DNA of 64,000 bases from Stentor roeselii (GCA_006503475.1 RSEH01000087.1:1-64000); one strand, 5' to 3'; shown: positions 17,834 through 28,299, numbered from the stretch's first letter. Numbers and translations are program-made. Notes: generated by a model from the letters alone, not told the origin.

Positions 17834-20800
17834 ATGCAGTTCAGCAAAAAAATAAACTCGGTCCGTTCAGAGTCCCTCGACACCGGACACATGAGTTTCC
17901 CTCAAAGTTCAAGTCGTTCATCAATATCCAACCCCGAAGACCAAGACAAGGTTTTTTCCTCAGATCTCGGTAAAACTTTTAAATCACACAAAAAAGTAGT
18001 AAGTTTCTCATGCATAACTTCAGAACTTCTCTACGGAGACTCATTTGAAATCACGTCAATCTCTCCATCAACAAGTGCAAGTTTATCACTTAAAAACCTT
18101 TCCAAGCTGATAAAACTAAAACTTTTATCAAAATTCAACAAGTGGAAATCAAATCAAGTCCCTAACAAGGCTCAGAAGTTATTCACGATGATATCAAAAC
18201 TTCATCAACTTTTCAGCAAAAGAGGAAAACGAGTCTTTCACCCTCCTAGAATCATTAAAGACGCTGATGAAATCATGAAAAGAACCATAAAAAAAATCAT
18301 TCAAATCAAACAGCGACTTCTTGAAACCGCTTTTATCAGATGGAAGTTTTTTAAACTCGCTCTTTATACTAAAGAAAAAGCTGTCGTCTTCTTCAAAGCT
18401 TGCCAACTCGCCGGCCATCTCTTTAAAGACGCGTTTTTCAAGTGGAAGTTAAAAGTTCTTGCCTTGGAAGCTGTTAAAAGAACTGCTGCTACTGAAAAAA
18501 CTGTCAGGGTGTTAAATAAAGCCTTTCGTGGAAGGTTTAAATTGTTTGTTTTTCAGACTTATTTGAAAATCGGACCGAAAAAAGCTGGAATGCTTTTTTC
18601 TGCTCTTTTGTTGAAAAAAGCTCAGGAAAATAAAAGACTTGCTTTGAAAGGATTTTATTGTTTTTTAAGAGTTGCTAGAAAAAAAAGTGCACAAAGAAGG
18701 GCTGATCGGAAAGTCTTTAAAATGGTTGCTGTTTGGGATAAGGTCGTCAAGGGGATGATGAGGAAAGGATGGAAAAAAATGAGACCTGGAAGACTGGATT
18801 TTGCTTGTCGGGTCGTTTTTCGAAGGGTTTTCATGAAAAGAAACTGGTTTTGGCAGTGGTTTAAAGAAATGATCTGGAGAAAAAATTGTAAGAGTAAAAT
18901 CTTCAAAATGCAGAATGTTTTGATGAGGGTCACGAGAAAAAGACAGAAAGTTGGATTTCGAGTCTTTGAGAAAAAAAAATTCAATTTGGGGAACTTTTTT
19001 GTTTTTCACAATGTTTTTAAAAATGTTGTAAAAGGTGCTTTTTTTGATATCAAGATGTTTATTACCAGTGCTCAAGTCGATGAGATCAAAGAAGCGACGA
19101 AGTTTATCAGGAAAAATCATCGAAAAAATGTGCTTCGAAGTGTGAAACTCACTGGAAAAACTATGAACTGCAGTCTTAAAAACCTTATTAAAAGAAAATT
19201 TCAGAAGATTATTCAAGCCTCTCATACACGAAGGTCTCAACTACTTTCTTTGAAACTTGCTACAAAATACCTGGTAAAAGGCCAAAAATCTATTTTTTAT
19301 CAATGGAAAACATTCACCTTCAACCAAAGTAAAAAAAAAATTAAATCAGCCTTAAACGGGCAGAAAATTCAAGTCATTTTATTGAAAGTTCTTAGAAGGA
19401 CTCTGAAAAATTCATGTTTTTTACTCTTTGAAAGAAAAGCTCAGGTTATTACAGCGACTCGAGTCGTTACGCGTCATTTGGGAAAGAAGCCGAAGTTAGT
19501 TTTGACCAGGTGGCAAAAAAATATCGAATCAATTAACCAAGGACTGCTATTTGATGCCTGTCGTAGTCAAAAACTGAAAGAAAAGCTATTAAAAGTAATC
19601 AGAGCCTCTTTGAAATCTTCATTTTCTAGAATTTTTTTGAATACTTCGAAATTTTTACCAAGTCTTCGGAATATCTTCAAGATTTCTCAAAACAGAATGA
19701 AAAACTATTTAAAAATCTGGGCATTAGCTTCAAAAGATTCAAAAACAACAAAAATCATGATTTCTTTAAAAGCTGTTGCTTTAAAAAATTCTTTAACTTC
19801 TCTTCTTTCTTTAAAATATTCCAAGATTTTTTCGAATCTATTAAAAAACAAGAAAAAATCCACAAAAACCCTAAGAAGACTTTTTTTCACCTTCTCAAAA
19901 AATCTCTCAAAAGTTTTAAAAATTTGGAAAAATTTTTCATTTTTATCAAAGAAAAATTCAGGAATTTATAAAGTTTACTTGAAACTCCTCCAAAAAAACC
20001 TAAAGAAAATTATTCATAGAAACCTTAAAATTTACTTCAAATCTTTTTTCAGTCAGTGTCAATCAAAACTTGTCAGGATTTTAGGAGTTTATTTATTTCG
20101 ACTTCAAGATGTTCCACGAAAAGTTTTTAACGTTTGGAGGTTTTTCGTTCTGGCTTGCAAGACAAAATTGATGCTTGATAACAAAAGATGTGAAAAAATT
20201 AGGCAAAAGTTAAAGAAAATCGTTCAAATTTCTTTAAGAGGCTCATTTTTCAGAGTTCTTGGAAATGGAAGACTGGTGAAAGGTTATTTTTTTAGGATGA
20301 ATTGTTTGTTTTCGAATAGATTTCGAAGAGTTTTTGAAAAATGGAAGGTTTTTTCATATCTTTGTGCGAATTTTAAGCTTCTTGACGCGTTTAGGCGACA
20401 ACAGCTGAAGATGGTCTTGGGGTCTTTAGTCAGTCGTGTCACTTTTTCAGCTTTTCATAGAATTAAAGGAGCAGGGAATATGATTAAATCGATTTTCAGG
20501 TCAATGATCGCAGCGAATGAGTTAAAACTGAAAAATTCATTTAAACAATGGAAGAGCTTTTCTGATTTAATCAGGTATAAAAGCTGCTTAATGTTTAGAC
20601 TGGTCTCTGATAAGCTGAGATCAAGACTTGAGCATTTGTTGCAGCTGAGACTTTCAGGGTACTTCAGCTTGTTGCATTCTAGAAGTGAGTTGAAAGTAAA
20701 GAATTCTTTTAGAGCGTTCTTCAGGATTTTTTATCTTTTCATTCGGAAATCTTTCTTGATATGGAAGAGAAATAGTGAACGGGATATAAAAAAACAGTTT

Positions 20801-23254
20801 CAGAGACAGACTGGGGGAATGAAATTGGTTTTTTTTATGAGAAATCTGGAAATTAAAAGAAATTTTGAGTTTTTTAATAGAGTTTTTTATGCTCATCGTA
20901 AAATTGTAGAAAAAATGAATCGTTGGATTTTTAATGGGGTGAGAAATGTGCTGATTATTTGGAAAAAAAATGGAAAAAAACTGAATATGAGGAAAATTAT
21001 TAGAGAAAAAAAAGGACTCAAATTTCAAATAGTTTTGAAAAGTTTTTTAGATAAAAGGATCAAAAATGTTCTTCAAATAATTACTTCTACTATTTTTGAG
21101 AAAAATATTATAAAGCTGGCTATTAAAACTCATACTTCAAACTTAAGAAATACTTTAAATAGATGGAAATTTTTAACTCTTCTGAGATATCAACATGATC
21201 AGAATTTCTTATTAAAGAACAAATTTTCTGCAGTAATTTTGCAAAAAGTTTTAACAAAAGTATTGAAATTTCGGGTTACTCAGGTTTTAAAAGAAAGAAT
21301 ATTCAGACCTTCGAAAGTTTTTGAAGTATTAAAAAATCTTGATTTTTCTTTATGCAAAACTTTGAGATCGAGATTTTATTACTGGTCACGAAAAGTACCA
21401 ACTCTTCACTTAAAAACCATCAGATCCAGAAAACTCCAAACATTCCTAAAAAATTCCTTACTCAAGTCAAACGAAAACACTTTCACAACCCTTCTCCTCT
21501 CCTCCAAAACCTTCTCATTACTCGAATTCCTAAAATCCTTAAAATCCTCCAAAATTTCCCCTGCATCAAGCCATAAAAAAGCAAAACAAGCAATGAACTC
21601 CAAAGTTCTTTTAAAATTTCTCCTCGGCCTCTGCCTGCGCTCATCATTATCTTCGATTCTAACAAAAAAATCTCACAATTTCTTCTATTCAATTCAAAAA
21701 GCAAGCAAAAATGCAAGTCCTATTCGAAAATTTTTCCTTTTATGGTTGAATCACTACAAAAAAACCTTATTTTCAGGTTTTTCTCGCTGGTCTCTCTTCA
21801 TTCAACTCTGTCAAAAAGGTGACTTACTCGACAGTTCCCGTTGTTTAAACCTTCGACATCATCTTGAAAAACTCTCGAAAAGACTCACAAGAGACGCTTT
21901 CAATCGGATGATAGGCCAGGGGAATAAAATTAAAGGACACATGAAAAGCTTCGCTTTTCATATTCAAAAATCTCTCAGTTTCGGGTTCGCTGCTTGGAAA
22001 ACCTGGATTTTTAGTCAAAAACTTGCAGAGGTCTGGCTTAGGTTCAGAGGAACGTCTCTTAGGACTTTTTCTAAAAAAATAATGAGCAGATATCTTAAAT
22101 CGACTCTTGAAAGAATCATTGGAAATGGAAAAAGGGTCTTTGGCCAAATGATGAGATTTTTAAGTCATTTCAAATACAAGTATCTTCTTTGTTTTAACTC
22201 TTGGAAGGAAAAAGTCATGAAACTTAAACAACGTGATTCCTTTCGAGTCTCGAAAATTCTCATGTTTTTCTCGAATATCAGTAAAAGGGTCGTGAAAGAT
22301 GTTTTAGAAGTTATCACAGGAGACACGAAAATAAGAAAAGCAATAAAAAAACTTGTTTTTTCCTTAAAAACAGTCCAAAAACACGTCTTGCAAGTCCTCT
22401 GGTCAAGAGTCGAAAAGCTAAAAACAATAAAAAAAATCAACAGTTCCTTTCTTATCTTGAAACACATCCAAATCCAATTAAAAAAAACGCTAATTTCCCG
22501 TTTTTCATTCTGGAAAAACATGGAATTTCTTCGTCGCAGACGCATTTTACGTAAATCAATAGGAAAAATGATCCAAAACATGTCAATTAACTTTGAAAGT
22601 GGTTTCTGGAAATGGAAATTCGTGTTAACAAGATGCGGAAAACAGTTAAATCCGCGACATTCAATCTTTTTCAAGCGAATCTCAGCAATAGCCTCGAGTT
22701 ACCAAACTCGTTTAGAGCAGTTCTCGTTATTCAAGTTAGTTTTGAATTACAAAACTCATCAACTGAACCATCGAGTCACTTTACCTAAAGCAATCGCTCA
22801 GTTGATAAAAGATTCTGAAAGCGACAGAAGCGATCCTAGACAAATTCAAAGTCGAGACCCAAACATGCCAGAAGAGAACTTATTTCGACTTGGAGCTCTT
22901 GAAATCCTGTTCTTAAGACTTGAATGTGCGAAACTTCGAAGACTTTCTTGGGTGTTATCAGCGATTTATTCAAATTTCAGACATTTTGACTGTTTTGAGC
23001 AAGAAAGAAAGAACTTTAAGGAAAAAATCGCTGAAATTAGATATGAAAGGCAGAGCTTGCTGGAAGATAATAATACTTTGAGACTTCATAATGATAACCT
23101 CATCAGTAGTCTTGAGAAAAACACTGAAGACTTGCAAGAGATTTCTTTGACGATGGACTACTTGAAAATCAACTCGATGGTTAAAGCGATTGAAAGAGTT
23201 TTTGACTATAACTTGTTGACTAGCTTTTATAAGCTGAATCAAAAAGTTGATTAA
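17834..23254 (+). CDS. Giant Sfi1-repeat (centrin-binding) scaffold protein
   Basis: 1806 residues in one open frame, extremely rich in Lys, Phe, Leu and Ser. Throughout, a module ending in F-x-x-W-K recurs: LLETAFIRWKFFKLAL, LFKDAFFKWKLKVLAL, FKQWKSFSDL, FAAWKTWIFS, FNSWKEKVMK and many more. The W-K core with hydrophobics seven residues upstream is the Sfi1 centrin-binding repeat. A longer unit of about 65-70 residues adds an R-x-x-G-x-G-x-x-x-K-G block (RVLGNGRLVKGYF, RMIGQGNKIKGHM, RIIGNGKRVFGQM). A short coiled coil (residues 1715-1760) follows the array. In heterotrichs, centrin/Sfi1 fibres make up contractile myonemes. The role here is inferred from the repeats. It is followed 26 bp later by a small gene on the same strand. 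Confidence 0.85.
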   Translation: MQFSKKINSVRSESLDTGHMSFPQSSSRSSISNPEDQDKVFSSDLGKTFKSHKKVVSFSCITSELLYGDSFEITSISPSTSASLSLKNLSKLIKLKLLSKFNKWKSNQVPNKAQKLFTMISKLHQLFSKRGKRVFHPPRIIKDADEIMKRTIKKIIQIKQRLLETAFIRWKFFKLALYTKEKAVVFFKACQLAGHLFKDAFFKWKLKVLALEAVKRTAATEKTVRVLNKAFRGRFKLFVFQTYLKIGPKKAGMLFSALLLKKAQENKRLALKGFYCFLRVARKKSAQRRADRKVFKMVAVWDKVVKGMMRKGWKKMRPGRLDFACRVVFRRVFMKRNWFWQWFKEMIWRKNCKSKIFKMQNVLMRVTRKRQKVGFRVFEKKKFNLGNFFVFHNVFKNVVKGAFFDIKMFITSAQVDEIKEATKFIRKNHRKNVLRSVKLTGKTMNCSLKNLIKRKFQKIIQASHTRRSQLLSLKLATKYLVKGQKSIFYQWKTFTFNQSKKKIKSALNGQKIQVILLKVLRRTLKNSCFLLFERKAQVITATRVVTRHLGKKPKLVLTRWQKNIESINQGLLFDACRSQKLKEKLLKVIRASLKSSFSRIFLNTSKFLPSLRNIFKISQNRMKNYLKIWALASKDSKTTKIMISLKAVALKNSLTSLLSLKYSKIFSNLLKNKKKSTKTLRRLFFTFSKNLSKVLKIWKNFSFLSKKNSGIYKVYLKLLQKNLKKIIHRNLKIYFKSFFSQCQSKLVRILGVYLFRLQDVPRKVFNVWRFFVLACKTKLMLDNKRCEKIRQKLKKIVQISLRGSFFRVLGNGRLVKGYFFRMNCLFSNRFRRVFEKWKVFSYLCANFKLLDAFRRQQLKMVLGSLVSRVTFSAFHRIKGAGNMIKSIFRSMIAANELKLKNSFKQWKSFSDLIRYKSCLMFRLVSDKLRSRLEHLLQLRLSGYFSLLHSRSELKVKNSFRAFFRIFYLFIRKSFLIWKRNSERDIKKQFQRQTGGMKLVFFMRNLEIKRNFEFFNRVFYAHRKIVEKMNRWIFNGVRNVLIIWKKNGKKLNMRKIIREKKGLKFQIVLKSFLDKRIKNVLQIITSTIFEKNIIKLAIKTHTSNLRNTLNRWKFLTLLRYQHDQNFLLKNKFSAVILQKVLTKVLKFRVTQVLKERIFRPSKVFEVLKNLDFSLCKTLRSRFYYWSRKVPTLHLKTIRSRKLQTFLKNSLLKSNENTFTTLLLSSKTFSLLEFLKSLKSSKISPASSHKKAKQAMNSKVLLKFLLGLCLRSSLSSILTKKSHNFFYSIQKASKNASPIRKFFLLWLNHYKKTLFSGFSRWSLFIQLCQKGDLLDSSRCLNLRHHLEKLSKRLTRDAFNRMIGQGNKIKGHMKSFAFHIQKSLSFGFAAWKTWIFSQKLAEVWLRFRGTSLRTFSKKIMSRYLKSTLERIIGNGKRVFGQMMRFLSHFKYKYLLCFNSWKEKVMKLKQRDSFRVSKILMFFSNISKRVVKDVLEVITGDTKIRKAIKKLVFSLKTVQKHVLQVLWSRVEKLKTIKKINSSFLILKHIQIQLKKTLISRFSFWKNMEFLRRRRILRKSIGKMIQNMSINFESGFWKWKFVLTRCGKQLNPRHSIFFKRISAIASSYQTRLEQFSLFKLVLNYKTHQLNHRVTLPKAIAQLIKDSESDRSDPRQIQSRDPNMPEENLFRLGALEILFLRLECAKLRRLSWVLSAIYSNFRHFDCFEQERKNFKEKIAEIRYERQSLLEDNNTLRLHNDNLISSLEKNTEDLQEISLTMDYLKINSMVKAIERVFDYNLLTSFYKLNQKVD

Positions 23255-23280
23255 TTAGTGTCTATGATGATTTATATTTA

Positions 23281-23880
23281 ATGATGGGGAATCAGAACTT
23301 AAAAGAAATTCCTGAGGACGGTGAAGATAAAGAAAACATCACAGTTATCATTGAAAAGGAAAAAAACTCGAAACTTTCAGATCATGCAGAAGGAACTTTT
23401 ATTATTCCGAATACTTCAAACTGTGTAAAAATCGCTGATTTGATATTTTCTATAGTCCAGTCGCCGATATCTTTATTTTTAGGAGGGCAGGACTATACTC
23501 ATAATTACACCCCTTTGAATATGCTGAATAGTCTGATGGAAGATGGTTGTTTATATTTGACCTACTCAGAAAAACTCAAGTTTTCTGAAGAATGTTTTAT
23601 TTTGGATGATTATGTTAAACCGAATGAAGTCAAATTTCATGGACCACCTAAGATTAAGATTAGACCAAGTCTTGATGGACAAGGACAAAAGGTTAAAATT
23701 ATTGCTTGGGATGAATGCAATGTTAGACAACTTGCTTTGATTGTTGAAAGGATTCTTAAAGTCAAGAATGTTGTTTTGTATTATAATGAAAAGATACTTA
23801 GTAGGGAGAAGTTGATTGGAAATCTTGTGAAATATCGGCAGATTGATGGAATTATTCATCTTGAATATAAAATTTGTTAA
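23281..23880 (+). CDS. Ubiquitin-like-fold protein, unknown
   Basis: 199 residues. The first 35 are acidic and disordered. Residues 35-105 (FIIPNTSNCVKIADLIFSIV onward) and 125-199 (PKIKIRPSLDGQGQKVKIIA onward to DGIIHLEYKIC) both have the strand-helix-strand spacing of a beta-grasp fold, so two tandem ubiquitin-like domains are plausible. The start could be Met1 or Met2; the second would give MGNQN, a weak myristoylation context. It lies directly behind the giant Sfi1 gene, so co-regulation is possible. No named family recognised. Confidence 0.6.
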   Translation: MMGNQNLKEIPEDGEDKENITVIIEKEKNSKLSDHAEGTFIIPNTSNCVKIADLIFSIVQSPISLFLGGQDYTHNYTPLNMLNSLMEDGCLYLTYSEKLKFSEECFILDDYVKPNEVKFHGPPKIKIRPSLDGQGQKVKIIAWDECNVRQLALIVERILKVKNVVLYYNEKILSREKLIGNLVKYRQIDGIIHLEYKIC

Positions 23881-24219
23881 TTATAGGACAGTTTAATTGC
23901 TTGAGGAATTTTTAATTTTAAATAATGGGATTTTCTTGATGATTTGTGAATGAGTATTGTGATAAGTGTTTGGTAAATATTTGAAAGAGTTATAACCTAA
24001 TGTTTAGTTGGCATATTTAAGCTTATTATTCAAATTACCACTTTGTTTATTTTAATCTTGATTCAAATGATATTTTCCTTTCTTAGATATTACTCTTCTC
24101 TATCACTGAGTTTCTTCTAATTTTTATATCAAAAACTATGAAAAACTGTCAGAAAATTAACTCAGAAATCATCAAGCTGGTGAACTAATTAAAAATCTAG
24201 TGGTAAGTTAATTGAATTT
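23881..24219. other. Intergenic AT-rich spacer
   Basis: 340 bp between a plus-strand gene and a convergent minus-strand small ORF. No gene, RNA or repeat seen. Confidence 0.5.
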
Positions 24220-24459
24220 CTACGAAAACATGTAGGGTAGCGAGTTTCGAGCATTTTTGCTACAAACCGCTTCGTCTTCCGAACCAACGCTAAGTCTTGG
24301 TTCAATGAGCGGCGAGCTGACAGATATAATCGGCTCTTGAATGATTTTAGGTGAGTATATAGCACTGGTCATTTTTCTTGCCCCTCGTTCAGTGATGACC
24401 TCTCTCGGACTAGAGTTATGCACATCTTTAATAAGGGTGAGGGAACAAAAGAGTGACAT
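24220..24459 (-). CDS. Small hypothetical protein
   Basis: A 79-codon frame starting at an ATG, with intergenic DNA on both sides, so it is not a shadow of another gene. The product is Ser/Pro-rich (SPKIIQEPIISVSSPLIEPR) with several likely phosphorylation sites and no membrane segment. Its local base composition is less AT-rich than the flanks, which favours coding. No family recognised. Confidence 0.45.
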   Translation of the reverse strand: MSLFCSLTLIKDVHNSSPREVITERGARKMTSAIYSPKIIQEPIISVSSPLIEPRLSVGSEDEAVCSKNARNSLPYMFS

Positions 24460-24812
24460 TTATAACTGGTAAAAACATTGGTCAATTAATGGATAAGTCG
24501 ACCTAAAAGATTCCATAAATTTTTAGATTTTAAATCTTTTAAGATATTAATCAAAATATAGACAAACTTTCAAGAAATTCATTATTTAATTCACAGAATC
24601 TTGATTTTTTAAGAATTTTGGTTATTTAGTTCATCCCTGACCTAAAATACAAAAAACTAGAGTTTTTATCATCAAAATAATTCAAATCAACTTTAAATAT
24701 CCTTTAAATAACTACCACTAATAACACCTTCTCAAATGATTCAAACATCTTAGCATATCTTAGTCACTCTACTCAACATCTACACAGCTTCTCTATGATA
24801 AAGTTAATTATT
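24460..24812. other. Intergenic AT-rich spacer
   Basis: 350 bp, very AT-rich, without recognisable coding, RNA or repeat signals. Confidence 0.5.
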
Positions 24813-25445
24813 CTAAAATATATTCTTAATTGGAGTAAATTCATTTGTCCTCATCGCCTGAGACAGCTGAATCGACAATGAATACGACCTGCATCTTTCA
24901 ACTTCTAGTTCTTTCTCCAGTCTTTGAATTTCTTTTTCTTTTTCGTTATTTTCACGGTGAGAGTCGTTTAATTTCACGATTGCTTTTTTCAAAATCTGGT
25001 TTTCATTTGTGACGTTTTTCAAATGATCTTGAAGAACTTTGATGTGCTCTTCCTTTTCTGACTTGTTTTCTGATTTAGGATGGCACTGGATGACTTTTTT
25101 TACGATAACCACCGCCTCGTCCATGGACTTTACCTGAGCCAGGTCTTTAACAACATCTTGAGCCTGTCTGGTCAGGATTTCATCTTGGAACCTTTGCTTT
25201 TCTATTGACTGGAAGTTCAACAAAGCAAGTTCAAAGCAATTCGAGCTATCTTCCAAGACCCTAGCCAGCTCCTCCGACGATTTGAAAGGAAAAAGTGTTT
25301 TGAGCCGGGCAAGATTATCACTGAAGAAAGGCGATACAAAGTTAATTACACTAGAAGGCTCGGTGTTTAAAGTATACCGGCCCCTTTTAGACTGCTCCGG
25401 AATGGAATCGATGTGATAGCGCTTCGAGCTTTCTATTGATACCAT
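24813..25445 (-). CDS. CUE-like domain plus coiled-coil protein
   Basis: 210 residues. Residues 38-82 (LARLKTLFPFKSSEELARVL, EDSSNCFELALLNF) match the three-helix CUE pattern: F-P in helix 1, a Leu-rich helix 2, and the A-L pair of helix 3. CUE domains usually bind ubiquitin. A coiled coil follows from about 130 to 190 (EEHIKVLQDHLKNV then EKEKEIQRLEKELEVERCRS). An adaptor role in ubiquitin-linked trafficking or degradation is an inference from the domain. The neighbour upstream is the AGC kinase at 25581, same strand. Confidence 0.65.
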   Translation of the reverse strand: MVSIESSKRYHIDSIPEQSKRGRYTLNTEPSSVINFVSPFFSDNLARLKTLFPFKSSEELARVLEDSSNCFELALLNFQSIEKQRFQDEILTRQAQDVVKDLAQVKSMDEAVVIVKKVIQCHPKSENKSEKEEHIKVLQDHLKNVTNENQILKKAIVKLNDSHRENNEKEKEIQRLEKELEVERCRSYSLSIQLSQAMRTNEFTPIKNIF

Positions 25446-25580
25446 TATTATTCAGATATTTTTCCCAAATTTTAAACCTTTTGAATAAGTAGAAAACCTT
25501 TCCCAACAAAATCCTTTCCACCAACAATGATTCCCCAGAAACGCTTTCAACAAACTGAAAACCAAAGATTTCTTTAATAC

Positions 25581-26753
25581 TTAAATAAGACTCAGTGATT
25601 TCTTATGCCTTGCACTTCCCTCAACCCTTCCTTCAAAGCTATACCCAATGAACAAGTTCTGAGAAGCAGGTAAGTCAATAGTCGGGTCGATCTCATCTTT
25701 CCATTCTCCCAAATTTCTCGGGTCAAAGTTATCCTGAGCCTTGGGGACAAAAGGCGAGACCAAAGTACCTTCTTGCAGTTCTTTCCAACTGAAATACCTG
25801 ACCCAAGGATGAGTCATTATTTCAGAAATCCCTGAATTTCCAAGTCTACTCGTGACTTTCCTTTGAACTAGTTTATTCGCGAAGTCCACTGCTTCAAAGC
25901 TCCATCCTTCAGGGACTTCACTGATTTTCGCTTGTTTCGATAAAATCTGGTCTCTTATTTCTTTACGGTCCCTGCCGACATAAGGTCTTCTTCCGACGAT
26001 GAGTTCAAACAAAATGATGCCAACAGCGAAGTAGTCCACAGCGAAGCCGTGATTTTGGCGAAACATGACTTCAGGCGCCATGTACCCTGGAGTCCCTGAA
26101 GTGTCTTTCGAGTTCTCAGCAGCCCAGGTGCGAGCGATTCCGAAGTCAGTTATAAAAAGATAGCCTTTTTCATCGAAGACTAAATTTTCAGGTTTTATAT
26201 CTCGATGAATGACGCGATTCGCATGGATGTAGGAAAGACCTGTCAACAGACAACAGATGAAGAACTTCGCCTGGGCTTCTGAGAACCTCTTGTTTTTTGC
26301 CATCTGGTAACGAAGGTCACCTCCAGTCTTCAGGTCTAGGACTAGGAAAAGGTTTTCACGGTCTTGAAAGGCGAAATGCATGTTTACAAGAAAATTGTGA
26401 TTCAGACTTTCCAGTATTTTTCGCTCGTTCATTACTGAATGAACACTTCGCTTGCTGATCACTCGTAATTTCTGCATTTCTTTCAGAGCGAACAACGTTC
26501 GCGATCGCTTTAACTCTACTTTCCACACCTTTCCGAAACCTCCTCGACCGATGGCGTAGTGGAAGTTAAAACTTATTCTTGATATTGTTCTTGATACGCT
26601 GGATGTCTCAGGACGTGCCAAGGTTAGAACACCTGAAAGTTGACGAGAATGAGTAAGACCTGACGGTACTCGCTTCAGAAGTTTTTGAGCTGATGCGGTG
26701 GGAGTGAAATTTGAATTGTTTACTTTCCGTTTTTGGTCAAATAGTCGCTGCAT
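25581..26753 (-). CDS. AGC-type Ser/Thr protein kinase (STK32/YANK-like)
   Basis: 390 residues. Kinase domain from about 70 to 325: IGRGGFGKVW, the VAIK equivalent FALKEM, the Glu in NERKILESL, HRDIKPENLVF, DFGIAR, and GTPGYMAPEVM. All catalytic residues are present. After the domain, the tail FVPKAQDNFDPRN matches the start of the AGC C-terminal tail, and the order and insert-free lobes resemble STK32/YANK kinases more than PKA or PKG. There is no regulatory domain upstream, just a 65-residue basic Ser-rich leader. Divergent to the aminopeptidase gene with 64 bp between start codons. Confidence 0.9.
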   Translation of the reverse strand: MQRLFDQKRKVNNSNFTPTASAQKLLKRVPSGLTHSRQLSGVLTLARPETSSVSRTISRISFNFHYAIGRGGFGKVWKVELKRSRTLFALKEMQKLRVISKRSVHSVMNERKILESLNHNFLVNMHFAFQDRENLFLVLDLKTGGDLRYQMAKNKRFSEAQAKFFICCLLTGLSYIHANRVIHRDIKPENLVFDEKGYLFITDFGIARTWAAENSKDTSGTPGYMAPEVMFRQNHGFAVDYFAVGIILFELIVGRRPYVGRDRKEIRDQILSKQAKISEVPEGWSFEAVDFANKLVQRKVTSRLGNSGISEIMTHPWVRYFSWKELQEGTLVSPFVPKAQDNFDPRNLGEWKDEIDPTIDLPASQNLFIGYSFEGRVEGSARHKKSLSLI

Positions 26754-26817
26754 AATGATTATGAAAGATTTTAAGAGTTTTAATGAGTGGAGAAAAGGGT
26801 TGATTATTTTGGTATAA

Positions 26818-28299
26818 ATGTTGGGTAGACTGAGGAAGGGTCTTAAGAATTCTCTTGATGTTCAGATTGGGAAAAAATCTTGTAACTCTCTTGTAATATT
26901 TGATAAAGAACCTCCTAAATGGGCAGTTTCTGCTGAATCTCGTGAGGATCTTATGAAGAACAAGTCAGTTTTCACTTACCCGAAACGATTATATGAAAGA
27001 AGTTTACTTTTTAAGTTAAATGAAGATAGTAGCGTCTTCTCATTAGCTAGCAAGGCAGTTAACATCCTGAACAGTAAAAAGTTAATTTCAGCAGATATAC
27101 TTATTCCAAAGTCCATGAAAGATGAAAAAGTGATTAAATTGGTTAACACAGCAATTCTAAGCAACTATGAATTCTCCCTCAAGACACCAGAAGAGCCTTC
27201 AAAAGATAACCCTGAGCCGAAAAAGGAAGAAAAGACTTTACAGACACTTTTCTTGGAAAGAGGCATTTCAGCACCTGATGAGTTAGAACTGTCAATGGCC
27301 TCAGCTTACTGCAGTCTCTACGCTCGAGACTTGGCAAATACCCGCGGGTCAGAAGCGACTCCTGCCTTTATGGTGGAAAAGGCTCAGGAGGTGTTTCAAT
27401 CAGCTCCTGATAAGGTGTCTATTGAAGTAATTTCAGGAAATCAGTTGAAAGAAAATGGACTTCATTTGTTGTATGCTGTTGGAAAAGGCGCTATTTGTCC
27501 TCCTCATTTGGTGGTTTTGAAGTATACCGGAAATGATGTTAATGCACCTTATACTGCAATTGTGGGAAAAGGACTCACTTTTGATACTGGAGGACTTAAC
27601 CTTAAACCTACCAATAGCATTGAAGAGATGTATTTGGATAAAAGTGGCGCTTGTGCTGCTTTAGCTGCTTTTAGATGGGCTGTTGAAACTAATTTTCAGG
27701 TTAATTTGATTTGTACTTTGGCTTTGGCGGAAAATGCTATTGGAAGTAATAGCTATAAACCTTTGGATATTATTACTTCGCTTAAAGGAAAAACTGTTGA
27801 AATTGGAAATACTGATGCTGAGGGACGGTTATGTTTAGCAGACGCTCTGACCTACACTCAAACCCTTCACAAGCCAAGCAAAATAATCGACCTGGCAACA
27901 TTGACAGGAGCTTGCGTAGTAGCCTTAGGAGAAGAAACAGCAGGTGGCTTCGGAAGTCCAGATTTAGTTTCTAAGTTATCAAGAGCAGGAAGATTTTACC
28001 AAGAAGAAGTTTGGCACCTTCCAATAAACAAAGAGCACGAAAGGAGCATCAAAGGGAAAGTAGCTGATTTGAGTAACACTGGAAAGAACAGATACGGAGG
28101 CGCGTCGACAGCAGCGGCTTTTCTCAAACAGTTCATCGAAAAAGACGTTGAATGGGCGCATCTGGACATTGCAGGGCCAGCTATGAACAAATCTCAAAGA
28201 GGTCAGTTTTCACCTGGCGGGACTGGCTTCGGAGTTCAACTGTTGACAAGGTATTTGATTGAAGAAAACACTAAAAACAAGAAGAATCGGAATAAGTAG
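26818..28299 (+). CDS. M17 leucyl aminopeptidase
   Basis: 493 residues, the normal length for cytosolic M17 aminopeptidases. The C-terminal catalytic domain has the metal and active-site motifs: VGKGLTFDTGGLNLKP near 257, DKSGACAALA, and the family signature NTDAEGRLCLADAL near 335, followed by ATLTGACVVALG. The N-terminal domain (residues 1-170) is the less conserved macro-like domain. The enzyme removes N-terminal residues using two divalent metals in a hexamer and works in cytosolic peptide turnover. No targeting peptide is obvious. Its stop lies 70 bp before an interstitial telomeric repeat. Confidence 0.95.
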   Translation: MLGRLRKGLKNSLDVQIGKKSCNSLVIFDKEPPKWAVSAESREDLMKNKSVFTYPKRLYERSLLFKLNEDSSVFSLASKAVNILNSKKLISADILIPKSMKDEKVIKLVNTAILSNYEFSLKTPEEPSKDNPEPKKEEKTLQTLFLERGISAPDELELSMASAYCSLYARDLANTRGSEATPAFMVEKAQEVFQSAPDKVSIEVISGNQLKENGLHLLYAVGKGAICPPHLVVLKYTGNDVNAPYTAIVGKGLTFDTGGLNLKPTNSIEEMYLDKSGACAALAAFRWAVETNFQVNLICTLALAENAIGSNSYKPLDIITSLKGKTVEIGNTDAEGRLCLADALTYTQTLHKPSKIIDLATLTGACVVALGEETAGGFGSPDLVSKLSRAGRFYQEEVWHLPINKEHERSIKGKVADLSNTGKNRYGGASTAAAFLKQFIEKDVEWAHLDIAGPAMNKSQRGQFSPGGTGFGVQLLTRYLIEENTKNKKNRNK

